A stretch of 64,000 bases of DNA from Paractinoplanes toevensis (GTDB lineage Bacteria; Actinomycetota; Actinomycetes; Mycobacteriales; Micromonosporaceae), in contig NZ_BOQN01000065.1 in NCBI RefSeq assembly GCF_018332695.1, positions 53,070 to 117,069 on the forward strand, read 5' to 3'. Positions 9,176 to 17,300 of this stretch are shown here, one piece after another (the stretch's first letter is position 1; every line of letters begins with the position of its first letter). Position numbers and translations under genes: made by a program. The notes below the pieces were generated by a model. It saw only the letters and a program-made list of their open reading frames with translations, had not been told where the DNA came from and searched no databases.

Positions 9176-10905
9176 GGGATCCGCACCGTGACCGTCGTGC
9201 CGTCACCGCCGGTGGCGATGGTCATGGCGCCGCGCAGCGTCTCGACCCGGTCGCGCAGGCCGGCCAGGCCGGAACCGCGGTCGAAGTTCGCGCCGCCGCG
9301 GCCGTCGTCGGTGACCCGGGCGACCACGGTGTCGTCGCGCAGCGTCACCCGCACCTCGGCGTGGCCGGCCTCGGCGTGCCGGATGACGTTGGTGAGGGCC
9401 TCGCAGATGACGAAGTAGAGGGTCTCCTCGATCGGCTCGGGCAGCCGGTCGGCGGTGACGTCGAGGGTGACCGGGATGGTCAGCCGGTCGGCGACTCCTT
9501 CCAGCGCGGGCTGCAGGCCCATCTCGCCGAGCACCGCCGGGTGGATGCCGCGGGCCAGGTTGCGCAGCTCGGCGAGGGCCTCGTCGAGGTCGTTGCCGGC
9601 CGTCTCGATGGCGGCGCTCGGATCCCGGCCGCGCTGTGCCCGGTGCCGGGCCAGGCTGAGGCTGCTCATCACCCGCAGCAGCAGCTGCTGAGCGCCGTCG
9701 TGCAGGTTGCGCTCGATCCGGCGGCGCTCGGCCAGCCCGGCCTCGGCGATCCGCCGCCGGGACGCCTGCACCTGGGCGAGCTGGGCGGCCAGGTCGTCGC
9801 GGAGCAGGCCATTTTCCAGCACCAGGCCGCCCGCGACGGCCGCGCTGCGCACCAGGTCGGAGCGGCGGCGCAGGGTCGGGTCGACGAGCAGGACGGCCAG
9901 CGTGCGGCCGTCGCCGGACGGCATCGGCACCCGCCACCGGGCCATCTCACCGGCGGTCAGTGGGTAGCCCTCGCAGGTCACGTAGTGCGACGGGCTGGCC
10001 TGCACGGCGAGCATCATGGTCGGGTCGCCGAGCACCTCGCGCAGTGCGGCCTGCACATCCTTCAACGAGGTGCAGTCGGCGAGCCGCACCATCAGGTCGG
10101 CCACGCTCGATCGGGCGAGGCGGCGCTGGGTGAGGCTGATCAGAAAGGCGATCGGGGCGATCAGCGCGGTCAGGGCGGTGATCGTGCGCAGCGCGTCGGT
10201 GACCGGCTTGGACAGGTGGAACAGCTGCGCGGCGATGTAGAAGCTGCCGAGGAAACCGATCGCGATGCCGGCTGCGGTGGCGGGCAGGCTGTCGGCGCGT
10301 TCCAGGCCCCGGCTGCGGCGGATCTTCAACAGCAGCAACACGACCAGCACCAGGGCCAGCACGATGATGCCGATCTTGAAGACGGCGCTCGCGGCGTCGA
10401 ACAGGCCGCGGTTCGGCGCGATCGTCAGCCACCATGCGTGCTCGTTCCAGCCCGCCCACTCCGGTTCCGAGACGGCCGCGATGAACAGCTTCACCCCGAC
10501 GATCCAGATGGCGAAGTAGACGAAGTACGCCCGTTCGTAGCGCCGGCTGAGCACCGGCTCCGGATAACGCAGCAGGGCGAGGCCGCCGACCGCGAACCAC
10601 CAGTACCCGAACAGGAACGAGATCAGCGGGGCCGGGCCGATCTCCCACTCCGGCGGCCAGGTCCACCACCAGGAGGCCTCGTAGCAGAACGCGGCCACGA
10701 TCATCGCCCAGCCGGTGCGGCCGGTGCTGCGGTCCCAGAGCAGCAGAACACCGCTGGCCGCGAACGAGGTGACCACGAAAACGTAGATCGTGCCGAGCGC
10801 GAACTCCGCCGACCAGGTCGGAATCCAGGAGAGTACGGCGGTGATCGCCGCGATCAGGGAAACGACGGTTATCACACGGACCGGCGATTTTCCCTGCACC
10901 GACAC
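9166..10905 (-). CDS. membrane sensor histidine kinase (HPK7/NarX-like)
   Basis: The N-terminal half carries about eight hydrophobic segments, forming a membrane sensor. A coiled stretch leads into a HisKA_3 dimerisation box (RRRIERNLHDGAQQ; the His is the phosphorylation site). The C-terminus has a HATPase_c domain (EALTNVIRHA N-box, DDGRGG G1 box, GLAGLRDRVETL). The GTG at 10905 is preferred: a minus-strand TATAGA at 10921-10926 looks like the -10, and the frame upstream to 11004 would start before that promoter. The protein is about 579 residues. Its end overlaps the response-regulator start by 10 bp, so the pair is translationally coupled. The stimulus is unknown. Confidence 0.88.
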   Translation of the reverse strand: MSVQGKSPVRVITVVSLIAAITAVLSWIPTWSAEFALGTIYVFVVTSFAASGVLLLWDRSTGRTGWAMIVAAFCYEASWWWTWPPEWEIGPAPLISFLFGYWWFAVGGLALLRYPEPVLSRRYERAYFVYFAIWIVGVKLFIAAVSEPEWAGWNEHAWWLTIAPNRGLFDAASAVFKIGIIVLALVLVVLLLLKIRRSRGLERADSLPATAAGIAIGFLGSFYIAAQLFHLSKPVTDALRTITALTALIAPIAFLISLTQRRLARSSVADLMVRLADCTSLKDVQAALREVLGDPTMMLAVQASPSHYVTCEGYPLTAGEMARWRVPMPSGDGRTLAVLLVDPTLRRRSDLVRSAAVAGGLVLENGLLRDDLAAQLAQVQASRRRIAEAGLAERRRIERNLHDGAQQLLLRVMSSLSLARHRAQRGRDPSAAIETAGNDLDEALAELRNLARGIHPAVLGEMGLQPALEGVADRLTIPVTLDVTADRLPEPIEETLYFVICEALTNVIRHAEAGHAEVRVTLRDDTVVARVTDDGRGGANFDRGSGLAGLRDRVETLRGAMTIATGGDGTTVTVRIPCE

Positions 10906-11147
10906 ATCGTGGCAGCAGCGTCTATATGTGCCAAGGCGACGACTGGGGGTTTTCCCTGCTACTGCCGACGGATGGTGGCAAATAAGGTTGAGGCATAAAC
11001 CCATTCACGGTCATTTCCGGTACGGCCGGTGACCTGGAGTGGGGGCGAAGCGGACCGTGACGGTGGCGGCCGGAGCGGTCTCGCGGCCGGCGCGGGAGCG
11101 GCAACTCGCGCCGGCCGCCCGCCTTCCCGGCAACTCCGCGCTGTCGC

Positions 11148-11153
11148 GATACT
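11148..11153 (+). promoter_or_regulatory. -10 element of the broken TMEM175-like gene
   Basis: GATACT is followed by 6 nt and the ATG at 11160. The promoter of the decayed gene still looks intact. Confidence 0.35.
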
Positions 11154-11159
11154 GGCTCC

Positions 11160-11573
11160 ATGATCGCGAAGGAACGGGACGGCTCCGAACGGCTCGTGAT
11201 GTTCACCGACGCGGTGGCCGCGATCGCGCTGACGCTGCTGATCCTGCCGCTGCTGGAGACCGTCGCCGAGGTGCCGTCCTTCGACGAGCTCGTGCACGAG
11301 CACCGCAGCCAGTTCGGGGCGCGCCACCCTCGCGCTCTCCAGCGGGTCGCTCTCCGCGCTCGCCTGGGTCGCCCATCGCCACCCGGAGCTGAGTGAGGGG
11401 CGGGAGCCGCTCCCGCGCGAGAAGGTGCTCGGCAACGTGACGATCTTCCTGACCCAGGTGCTCGCCACGATCGTCGGCTGCGTCTTCGCCGACTCGGTCA
11501 ACTACTGGGCGTACTTCCTGATGTTCCTGACCGGCCGATCGAGCGCCTCGTCAAGGCTCGGTGGCGCTCGTGA
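11160..11573 (+). pseudogene. TMEM175 (DUF1211)-like channel gene, broken by two frameshifts
   Basis: The first frame gives MIAKERDGSERLVMFTDAVA followed by IALTLLILPLLE, the signature first helix of the TMEM175/DUF1211 potassium-channel family. At about 11316-11319, in a GGGG run, the coding sense moves to the next frame, which reads LALSSGSLSALAWVAHRH and then NVTIFLTQVLATIVG. At about 11535 it returns to the original frame and ends P-I-E-R-L-V-K-A-R-W-R-S at a TGA (11571-11573). One extra base and one missing base about 216 bp apart explain this. The combined product would be about 137 residues, shorter than the usual roughly 200, so an internal loss is also likely. Sequencing error at both sites is the alternative. 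Confidence 0.75.
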
Positions 11574-11580
11574 CACTATA

Positions 11581-11609
11581 TTTACGAACGGTCGGTCGTT
11601 TTGTAGGGT
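11581..11609 (+). promoter_or_regulatory. TetR-gene promoter with operator in the spacer
   Basis: A TTTACG (-35, 11581-11586) and TAGGGT (-10, 11604-11609) are 17 nt apart, and the ATG follows 6 nt after the -10. The imperfect palindrome ACGAACGG/TCGGTCGT (11584-11599, 6 of 8 positions symmetric) fills the spacer, where a TetR dimer would block RNA polymerase. Confidence 0.6.
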
Positions 11610-11615
11610 GAGGAC

Positions 11616-12248
11616 ATGACCGAGGACGGCCGCCTTCTGCGCGGGGAACGCACCCGCACCGCCGTGCTCGACCGCGCCCTGCCGCTCGCCACCACCGCCG
11701 GGCTCGACGGGCTCTCCCTCGGGCAGCTCGCCGAGACGCTCGGCATCAGCAAGTCCGGGCTCTTCGCGCACTGGCGCTCCAAGGAAGCACTGCAACTCGC
11801 GGTGATCGACCACGCCCGGCAGCAGTGGACCGACGAGGTGATCCGGCCGGCCATGGCGGCGCCCCGCGGGGTGCGGCGACTGTGGGCCGTGCACGACCGG
11901 CGGCTCGCGTTCTACGAGGACGGGCCGCTGCCCGGGGTCTGCTTCTTCGCGAACGCCAACTTCGAGTACAACGCGCGGCCCGGCGTCATCCGCGACCGGC
12001 TCGCGGCCCAGCTGTCCGACTGGATGACGTTCCTGACCTCGCTGGCCACCGATGCGATCGAGATCGGCGACCTGCGATCCGGGACCGACCCGGCCGGGAT
12101 CGCGTACGAGACCGAGTCGCTGGGGGTGTGCGCCGTCATGCAGTCGCCCGTCCTCGGCCCGGTGACCTTCCGGCATGCGCGGCATGCCCTGCACGAGCAC
12201 CTGCGGGTGCTCGCTGCCGACCCGACTCTTCTACCGGAGCTGACATGA
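11616..12248 (+). CDS. TetR-family transcriptional regulator
   Basis: The 210-residue protein has an N-terminal TetR helix-turn-helix (TTAGLDGLSLGQLAETLGIS, then KSGLFAHWRSKEAL) at about residues 28-70. Its ligand-binding C-terminal domain (FANANFEYNARPG) resembles the TetR_C class with a YjdC-like fold. It should repress its own promoter through the palindrome inside the -35/-10 spacer just upstream. Its stop codon overlaps the start of the thioesterase gene as ATGA, so the two are translated together. The inducer is therefore plausibly an acyl-CoA or related acid handled by that enzyme; this is inference. Confidence 0.92.
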   Translation: MTEDGRLLRGERTRTAVLDRALPLATTAGLDGLSLGQLAETLGISKSGLFAHWRSKEALQLAVIDHARQQWTDEVIRPAMAAPRGVRRLWAVHDRRLAFYEDGPLPGVCFFANANFEYNARPGVIRDRLAAQLSDWMTFLTSLATDAIEIGDLRSGTDPAGIAYETESLGVCAVMQSPVLGPVTFRHARHALHEHLRVLAADPTLLPELT

Positions 12249-12682
12249 CTGCGACCGCAATCTCGTACGGGCACGTCACTCGCGTGCCGGTGCACTTCGA
12301 CGACCTCGACGCGCTCGGTGTGCTGCACAACGCCCGCTACGCGGTGCTGATCGAGCGAGCCATGATCAACTGGTGGGCCGAGCGCGGGGTGTCGTTCGCC
12401 GGTGGCCGGCCGACCACGTCCGACGCGTTCAACGTCGTCCGGGAGTACGCGATCACCTTCCACCTGCCGGTCCGCGGCACCGGGGAGATCCTCGTGCACT
12501 TCTGGCTCGACAACCTGGGCCGCACCAGCGCCGCCTACGGGTTCCGGTTCACGTCGCTCGACGGCGAGACCGTGTTCGCGGAAGGCCGGCGGGTGAACGT
12601 GCTGCTCGACCCGGCCACCATGCGGCCCAGGTCGTGGAGTGACGAGGGCCGCACGCTGGCCGAGACGCTGCTGCGGGGCTGA
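12245..12682 (+). CDS. hotdog-fold acyl-CoA thioesterase (4HBT family)
   Basis: The 145-residue protein has the 4-hydroxybenzoyl-CoA thioesterase motif HFDDLDALGVLHNARYAVLI at about residues 16-35. It includes the catalytic Asp of DxxGxxHN and a helix with ERAMINWW. It should hydrolyse an acyl-CoA thioester in the cytoplasm; chain preference is unknown. It is translationally coupled to the TetR gene by an ATGA overlap, so expression follows that operator. A strong hairpin terminates the unit 15 nt downstream. Confidence 0.9.
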   Translation: MTATAISYGHVTRVPVHFDDLDALGVLHNARYAVLIERAMINWWAERGVSFAGGRPTTSDAFNVVREYAITFHLPVRGTGEILVHFWLDNLGRTSAAYGFRFTSLDGETVFAEGRRVNVLLDPATMRPRSWSDEGRTLAETLLRG

Positions 12683-12696
12683 ACGGCCAACCGCGA

Positions 12697-12738
12697 GTTC
12701 CGGGCGTGCGGGACGAGGACGCCCGCTGCGCCCGGAAC
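12697..12738. terminator. bidirectional terminator hairpin
   Basis: Arms GTTCCGGGCG and CGCCCGGAAC are continued inward by GCGGG/CCCGC across a small bulge. The hairpin lies between the convergent thioesterase and repeat-protein genes. Confidence 0.6.
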
Positions 12739-12748
12739 CGGTGGGTGA

Positions 12749-13837
12749 TCAAACAGAGCCGCTGGCGGTAGTGGTGCCGGTCGTGCCCGCGGCTTCGGTG
12801 CCGTTAGCGCCGGTGTCGGCGGCCGTGGTCCCCGCGGTCTCGGCTGCGGTGGCTCCGGTCGTGTCCGTGCCGGCCGCTTCGGTCGTGCTGGTGCCGGCCG
12901 TGCCCGTGCCGGTGGTTCCGGTCGTGTCGGCGGTGCCGGTGCCGGTGCCGGTGCCGGTGCCGGTGGTTCCGGTCGTGTCAGTCGTCGTGGTGCCGGTCGT
13001 GTCCGTTCCGGTGCCGGTAGCTCCGGTCGTGCCGGTGCCGGTGGTTCCGGTCGTGCCGGTGCCCGTGCCCGTGCCGGTGGTTCCCGTCGTGTCGGCGGTG
13101 CCGGTGCCAGTGGTTCCGGTCGTGTCAGTCGTCGTGGTGCCGGTCGTGTCCGTTCCGGTGCCGGTAGCTCCGGTCGTGTCCGTGCCGGTGGTTCCGGTCG
13201 TATCGCCGGTGCCGGTGCCGGTGCCGGTGCCGGTGGTTCCGGTCGTGCCAGTCGCGGTGGTGCCGGTCGTGTCCGTTCCGTTGGCTCCGCTGGTGTCCGT
13301 GCCGGTGGTATCGGTCCCGGTTGCGCCGGTCGCTCCGCTGGTGTCCGTACCCGTGGCTCCGGTTGTCTCCGTTCCGGTCGTGGCGGCGCCGGTGCCCGTG
13401 GTTCCGGTGGTGCCGGTCGTGTCAGTCGCCGTGGTGCCGCTGGTGTTCGTTCCGGTGGCGCCGCTGGTGTCCGTGCTGGTCGTGTCGGTACCGGTGGCGC
13501 CGGTTGCTCCGGTGGCGTCCGTACCGGTCGCTCCGCTGGAGTCCGTGCCGGTGGGCTGTCCGGGGGCGGGTTGTCCGTTGTCCGTCGCCTTGCTGAGGTG
13601 GTCGACCACCCGGAGCAGCCACGGGTCGTCCCCGATGGCGATGACCAGCATGTGGTTCGGATTCAGCGGAACGGCGGTGTCCGGGGCAGTGCCCGGTCCC
13701 CACGCCCACGCGGAGATCGTGGTCACCGCCTGATCGGATGCGGGCGGTTCGTCAGCCAGCGCCGGGCCGGCGCCCATTGTCATTCCGGCGAGCAGTCCGG
13801 CACCGGCGACGAACAGATTCCGTGTTGCCTTCTTCAT
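12749..13837 (-). CDS. secreted Thr/Gly/Ala-rich repeat protein
   Basis: The 362-residue protein starts MKKATRNLFVAGAGLLAG with a Sec signal peptide ending near ALADE. An ordinary domain of about 65 residues follows (HMLVIAIGDDPWLLRVVDHL). The last roughly 265 residues are made almost only of T, G, A, D and S in short motifs such as GTDTTG, ATGTD and TTGTG. This tail should be an extended, flexible, possibly O-glycosylated stalk. It has no LPXTG motif or C-terminal membrane anchor, so it is probably free or wall-associated. The tail DNA contains long in-frame repeats, so length variation between strains is likely. The function is unknown. Confidence 0.75.
   Translation of the reverse strand: MKKATRNLFVAGAGLLAGMTMGAGPALADEPPASDQAVTTISAWAWGPGTAPDTAVPLNPNHMLVIAIGDDPWLLRVVDHLSKATDNGQPAPGQPTGTDSSGATGTDATGATGATGTDTTSTDTSGATGTNTSGTTATDTTGTTGTTGTGAATTGTETTGATGTDTSGATGATGTDTTGTDTSGANGTDTTGTTATGTTGTTGTGTGTGTGDTTGTTGTDTTGATGTGTDTTGTTTTDTTGTTGTGTADTTGTTGTGTGTGTTGTTGTGTTGATGTGTDTTGTTTTDTTGTTGTGTGTGTGTADTTGTTGTGTAGTSTTEAAGTDTTGATAAETAGTTAADTGANGTEAAGTTGTTTASGSV
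12963..13178. repeat. in-frame direct repeats inside the Thr/Gly tail
   Basis: A 69-bp block at 12963-13031 recurs without a mismatch at 13110-13178. The offset is 147 bp, exactly 49 codons. Shorter GTGCCG-type units fill the rest of 12760-13560. Replication slippage or unequal crossing-over would keep the frame. Confidence 0.85.
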
Positions 13838-14081
13838 GTCAAAGCCTTTTCTCTCGGTGGCATCACGCGGACCGGCGAGGCTATTCACGACGACGGGATC
13901 AAAGGTGCCTGACCTGCGCGGATGCGAGCTCGAGTCGGGTCGTGAACAAGGCTTAGTCGAGCATGCCGAACCAGATCATCTCCGGAGGTCGGCGAAATTG
14001 CTTCACATGAGACAACTGTAGTCGTTCGGGAATGGCTGTACGGAAGTCTGACAAAGAGAAGAAGAACAGAAAAGAGAAGTG

Positions 14082-14109
14082 CCCGAAATGCCCTCGACGG
14101 CATTTCGGG
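14082..14109 (-). terminator. rho-independent terminator of the STAND operon
   Basis: A perfect 11-bp stem (CCCGAAATGCC/GGCATTTCGGG) with a 6-nt loop is followed on the minus strand by a pyrimidine-rich tract with many T (14045-14080). It lies 215 bp beyond the STAND gene, past the GGDEF remnant. The rest of 13838-14324 holds no intact gene; it is locally AT-richer than its surroundings near 14040-14080. Confidence 0.7.
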
Positions 14110-14168
14110 AATGCATTGTCCGCAGCGGAGCGGAGTGCTTCGTCCGGGCACGGATCCCCACTGCGGCG

Positions 14169-14294
14169 GCCGCTAAACCTGCCACCGCCGAGCCGGGCCA
14201 CCAGATCGCCGGCGCGCACCAGGCTGGTCAGTGCGTCGTGGGGCGCCTGATGGTGGAGTTCCTCCTGCTGGCCGCTCAGCTTCACGGCCAGGCT
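14169..14294 (-). pseudogene. GGDEF (diguanylate cyclase) domain remnant
   Basis: One minus-strand frame reads SLAVKLSGQQEELHHQAPHD then ALTSL, the usual entry of a GGDEF domain (HDALTGL). It passes directly to VRAGDLVARLGGGRFSG, which matches the RxGDxVARLGGDEF active-site strand. The 60-70 residues normally between these motifs are missing, the catalytic D-E is replaced by G-R, and nothing of the domain follows. This is therefore an internally deleted fossil, just behind the STAND gene. Residual similarity is judged by eye. Confidence 0.65.
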
Positions 14295-14324
14295 GCCCAC
14301 GATCCGTCTTCCCACCGACCTGCC

Positions 14325-17300
14325 CTACAGCATGCCGGCGCCGTCCACCGTTCCCGCTTCGGTCAACTGAAGGAAGTAGGTGCGCCGGGCGCTGTTGACG
14401 ATGATGCGGTCCTGGCTGGTGACGACGCGGTGCAGTTCGTCCTCCACACGAAGCGCGGTGCGCGCGCATCCGGTCGACGGATCCCACAGCCGGATGGTCT
14501 GGTCGTGCCCGACGGTGCAGATCAGCCCGCTCGCGGTGACCGCGAACGAGTCCGGGAAGGTGGTGCCGAGATCGATGGTGCGCCGGAGCGACCTGCGGCG
14601 GCAGTCCCAGATCTGCACGTCACCGGAACCGTCGGAGATCACCAGCCAGGAGCCGTCCGGTGCCATGGCCATGGCCGGTTCGGGGGCGTGTGGTCCGAGG
14701 TCGTGCAGGATGACCGGTTCGGTGCCGGGGCCGGCCCACAGGCTGACCGGACCGGTTCGCTCGGCGACGGCCAGGATTCGCCCGTCCGCCGCGGCGGCGT
14801 GGGCGGTTACCGGCCCGAAGTGCGTCTCCAGTAAATGCCCGTTCCGTGGGTTCCACACCTGCAGACCGGCCCCGCCGACGGCGAGCCAGCTGCTGTCCGG
14901 CCCGGCTACCAGGAACGCCGCGTGCGCGGGGAGCCGACGGAGAATCTCGCCGCTCGCCCGATCCCAGACGAGCACCGTCTCGGACTGGGCGGCGGCAATC
15001 CAGGAACCGTCCGGGGCGATGGCGATGTCCCTGATCTCCTGGAGTTGGTCGGCCTCGCTGCCGGCCAGCAGGCTCCGGGTTCCGTCGGCGAGGTTCCAGA
15101 GGTGCACCTCGCTGGTGTCCGTTCCGGTCGCAACGCGGCCGCCCGGTGTCGCCGACACGGCCGATAACCGCACGGTCGGTTCGGGCCCGCCCGATTGGGC
15201 GCGGGCGGCGGCCGGGTTCCAGAGCCGGATGGTTCCGTCGTCCGCGGCGGTTGCCAGCCAGGTGCCGTTCGGGGCGGCGACGATGGTGTGCACCTGTTCG
15301 GTGTGACCGGCGAGGAAGGCGGGCCGTTCCCAGCGGCCGGCCGACCAGAGGATCACCTCGTCGTCCTCCTCGGTGGCCGCTGCCAACTGACCTCCGGGCG
15401 TGGCGGTCAGAACACGCACTTCGCTGCCGGTGTCGCCGAGGAGCCGGAGCTCGGCCCAGATTTCTGTCTTCCAGACCGCGACCGTGTCCCGATGTGCCAC
15501 GGCGAGCCAACGCCCGTCGGGGGCCACGGCCGCGCGTGACCGGTTCCGTTCGCCGAGCCGGGCCACCGGGGTCCAGGTGCTGGTGCTCCAGATCATGATC
15601 CGGCCCCTCGAATGGTAGGTGGCGAGCCATCGGCCGGCGGGATCGACGGCGACTACCGAGATGACCGAGTTGGGCAGCCGGTGCAGCATCCGGCCGGTTG
15701 CGGGATCCCACACGCGGGAGCCGACCCTGGTCGTGTGGGCCAGCCATCGGCCGTCCGGGGCGGGGACCAGAGCCGTCGACCGGGCACCGGCGGCGGCCGG
15801 CAGGCCGAGCGTGCGCAGGTGTTCGCCACTTCGCGGATCCCAGAGCCGGACGGTCCCGTCCCGGGAGGTCGCGGCCAGCCAGCTGCCGTCCGGCGCCACC
15901 GCGAACTGGTCCACGCGGTCCTGGTCGGCGGGAAACACGTGCAGCGGGGCTGCGGTTCGTGGGTCCCAGAGGCGGACCGAGCCGGTCCAGTCGCCGGCCG
16001 CGAACCACGATCCGTCGGGCGCGACCGCGAGCGCGCCGGTGGGACTGTCCGACTCGGGCAAGGTGTGCCGGACTGTGCCGGCGGCCGGGTCGATGAGCCG
16101 GATCTCCGAGCCGACGGCGGCCAGCCAGCTGCTGTCCGGAGCCGCCAGCATGGCGATCAGGTAGTCGTTCTGCGGTATGACGCGGATCAGGGCCGTGTCG
16201 GCGAGGTCGGGCAGCGGCAGCAACGGCCGTAGGCAGGGTCCGTCGATCGTGCCGAGGATGTCGTCGCGCTGGTCGGCCAGGCCGAGGCTCGGCGGGATCC
16301 GGGAGGCCAGGGTGGCGGCGAGCGAGCCGGGCGGGTCGAGCGAGCCGAGCAGGTGGGCGTTCTGGCCGACCACGGCCGCCAGCTTCGCGCGGGCGCCGAG
16401 CAGCAGGTCGGCCTCCAAACCGGCCGGTCCGATCCGCTCCAGCTTGCCGACCAGCCAGTGCGGGTCGTCGAGCAGGTCGTCGAGCTCCTCGTGCAGGCCG
16501 GCACCCCGCAGGTGGGCGGGCAGCCACGACCACAGATAACCCTGCCCGGCCGGCAGTGACGCCCAGCCCGCCGGGGCCAGCGCTCGATGCGCGTCGACGA
16601 TCGCCCGGTCCAGGTCCGCGCGCCGATCCGAGGTCCGATGCCGCAGGTAGGCGCGCACCACGTCGTGCAGCTGTGCCTGGTCCGGGTCACGCCGGTAGCC
16701 GGCCAGCAGCCCCTGCGCGAACAAGCGGCCGCAGAACCTGCGGCTCCGGAAGGAGGACCACTTCCCGGTGTACGCCCACAGCCGGTCGATCACCTCACCC
16801 GGAATGATCACGTCCTCGCCGAAGACGGCCAGTTCGAAGTAGCGCGCCCGCTCGTCCTCGGCGAGCCGCCGCAGGCTCGCGTCGATGGTCCGGGACACCG
16901 CCGAAGCTCGAGACCCAGCGTCCCCGACGTCCAGGACGGTGATCCCGTCCACCCGTAACGCGTCCAGCACGGCCGTCATCTCCGTGGCCGGATCACCGCC
17001 GTGCGCGATCCCGTCGCGGACGGCACCGCCGACGAGCGCGAGCAGCACCGGCCATCGCCCGGTTGCGGCGAGGACTTCCTCGACGAGCGCGCCCGGTACG
17101 CCCGCACCGATCATGCGACGGGCTTCGTCCGGCGTCATCTGATCGACCTCGACGGCGGCGGTTGCGGACCGCAGGAGGTCGCGCTGCCGGGTAGTGAACA
17201 GCCGCACCCCGGCGCCGAGCCGGAAGGGCTCCACCTGCTCGGCGGTCCAGACGTCGTCGACGACCAGCAGCGCTTTCCGCCCGGCCAGCGCCCGGTCGAG

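Noticed and set aside
1..11000. Secondary-metabolite cluster suggested by the LAL regulator and two exporters
   Set aside because: No polyketide, peptide synthetase, terpene or lantibiotic core gene is visible nearby.
10906..11004. Longer N-terminus of the sensor kinase
   Set aside because: The added segment contains a probable -10 element, has no hydrophobic or domain character, and the family starts near its first membrane helix.
11425..11619. Separate small membrane protein gene
   Set aside because: It is better explained as the frameshifted middle of the TMEM175-like gene, since it continues that fold and lacks its own promoter.
12760..13560. Possible CRISPR array because of dense short repeats
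   Set aside because: Repeats are in-frame codon motifs of varied length without constant spacers, inside a coding region.
12639..13733. Plus-strand frame reading as V-P repeats opposite the Thr/Gly protein
   Set aside because: The repeat DNA stays open on both strands. The minus strand has a start, signal peptide and folded domain, while the plus strand lacks these.
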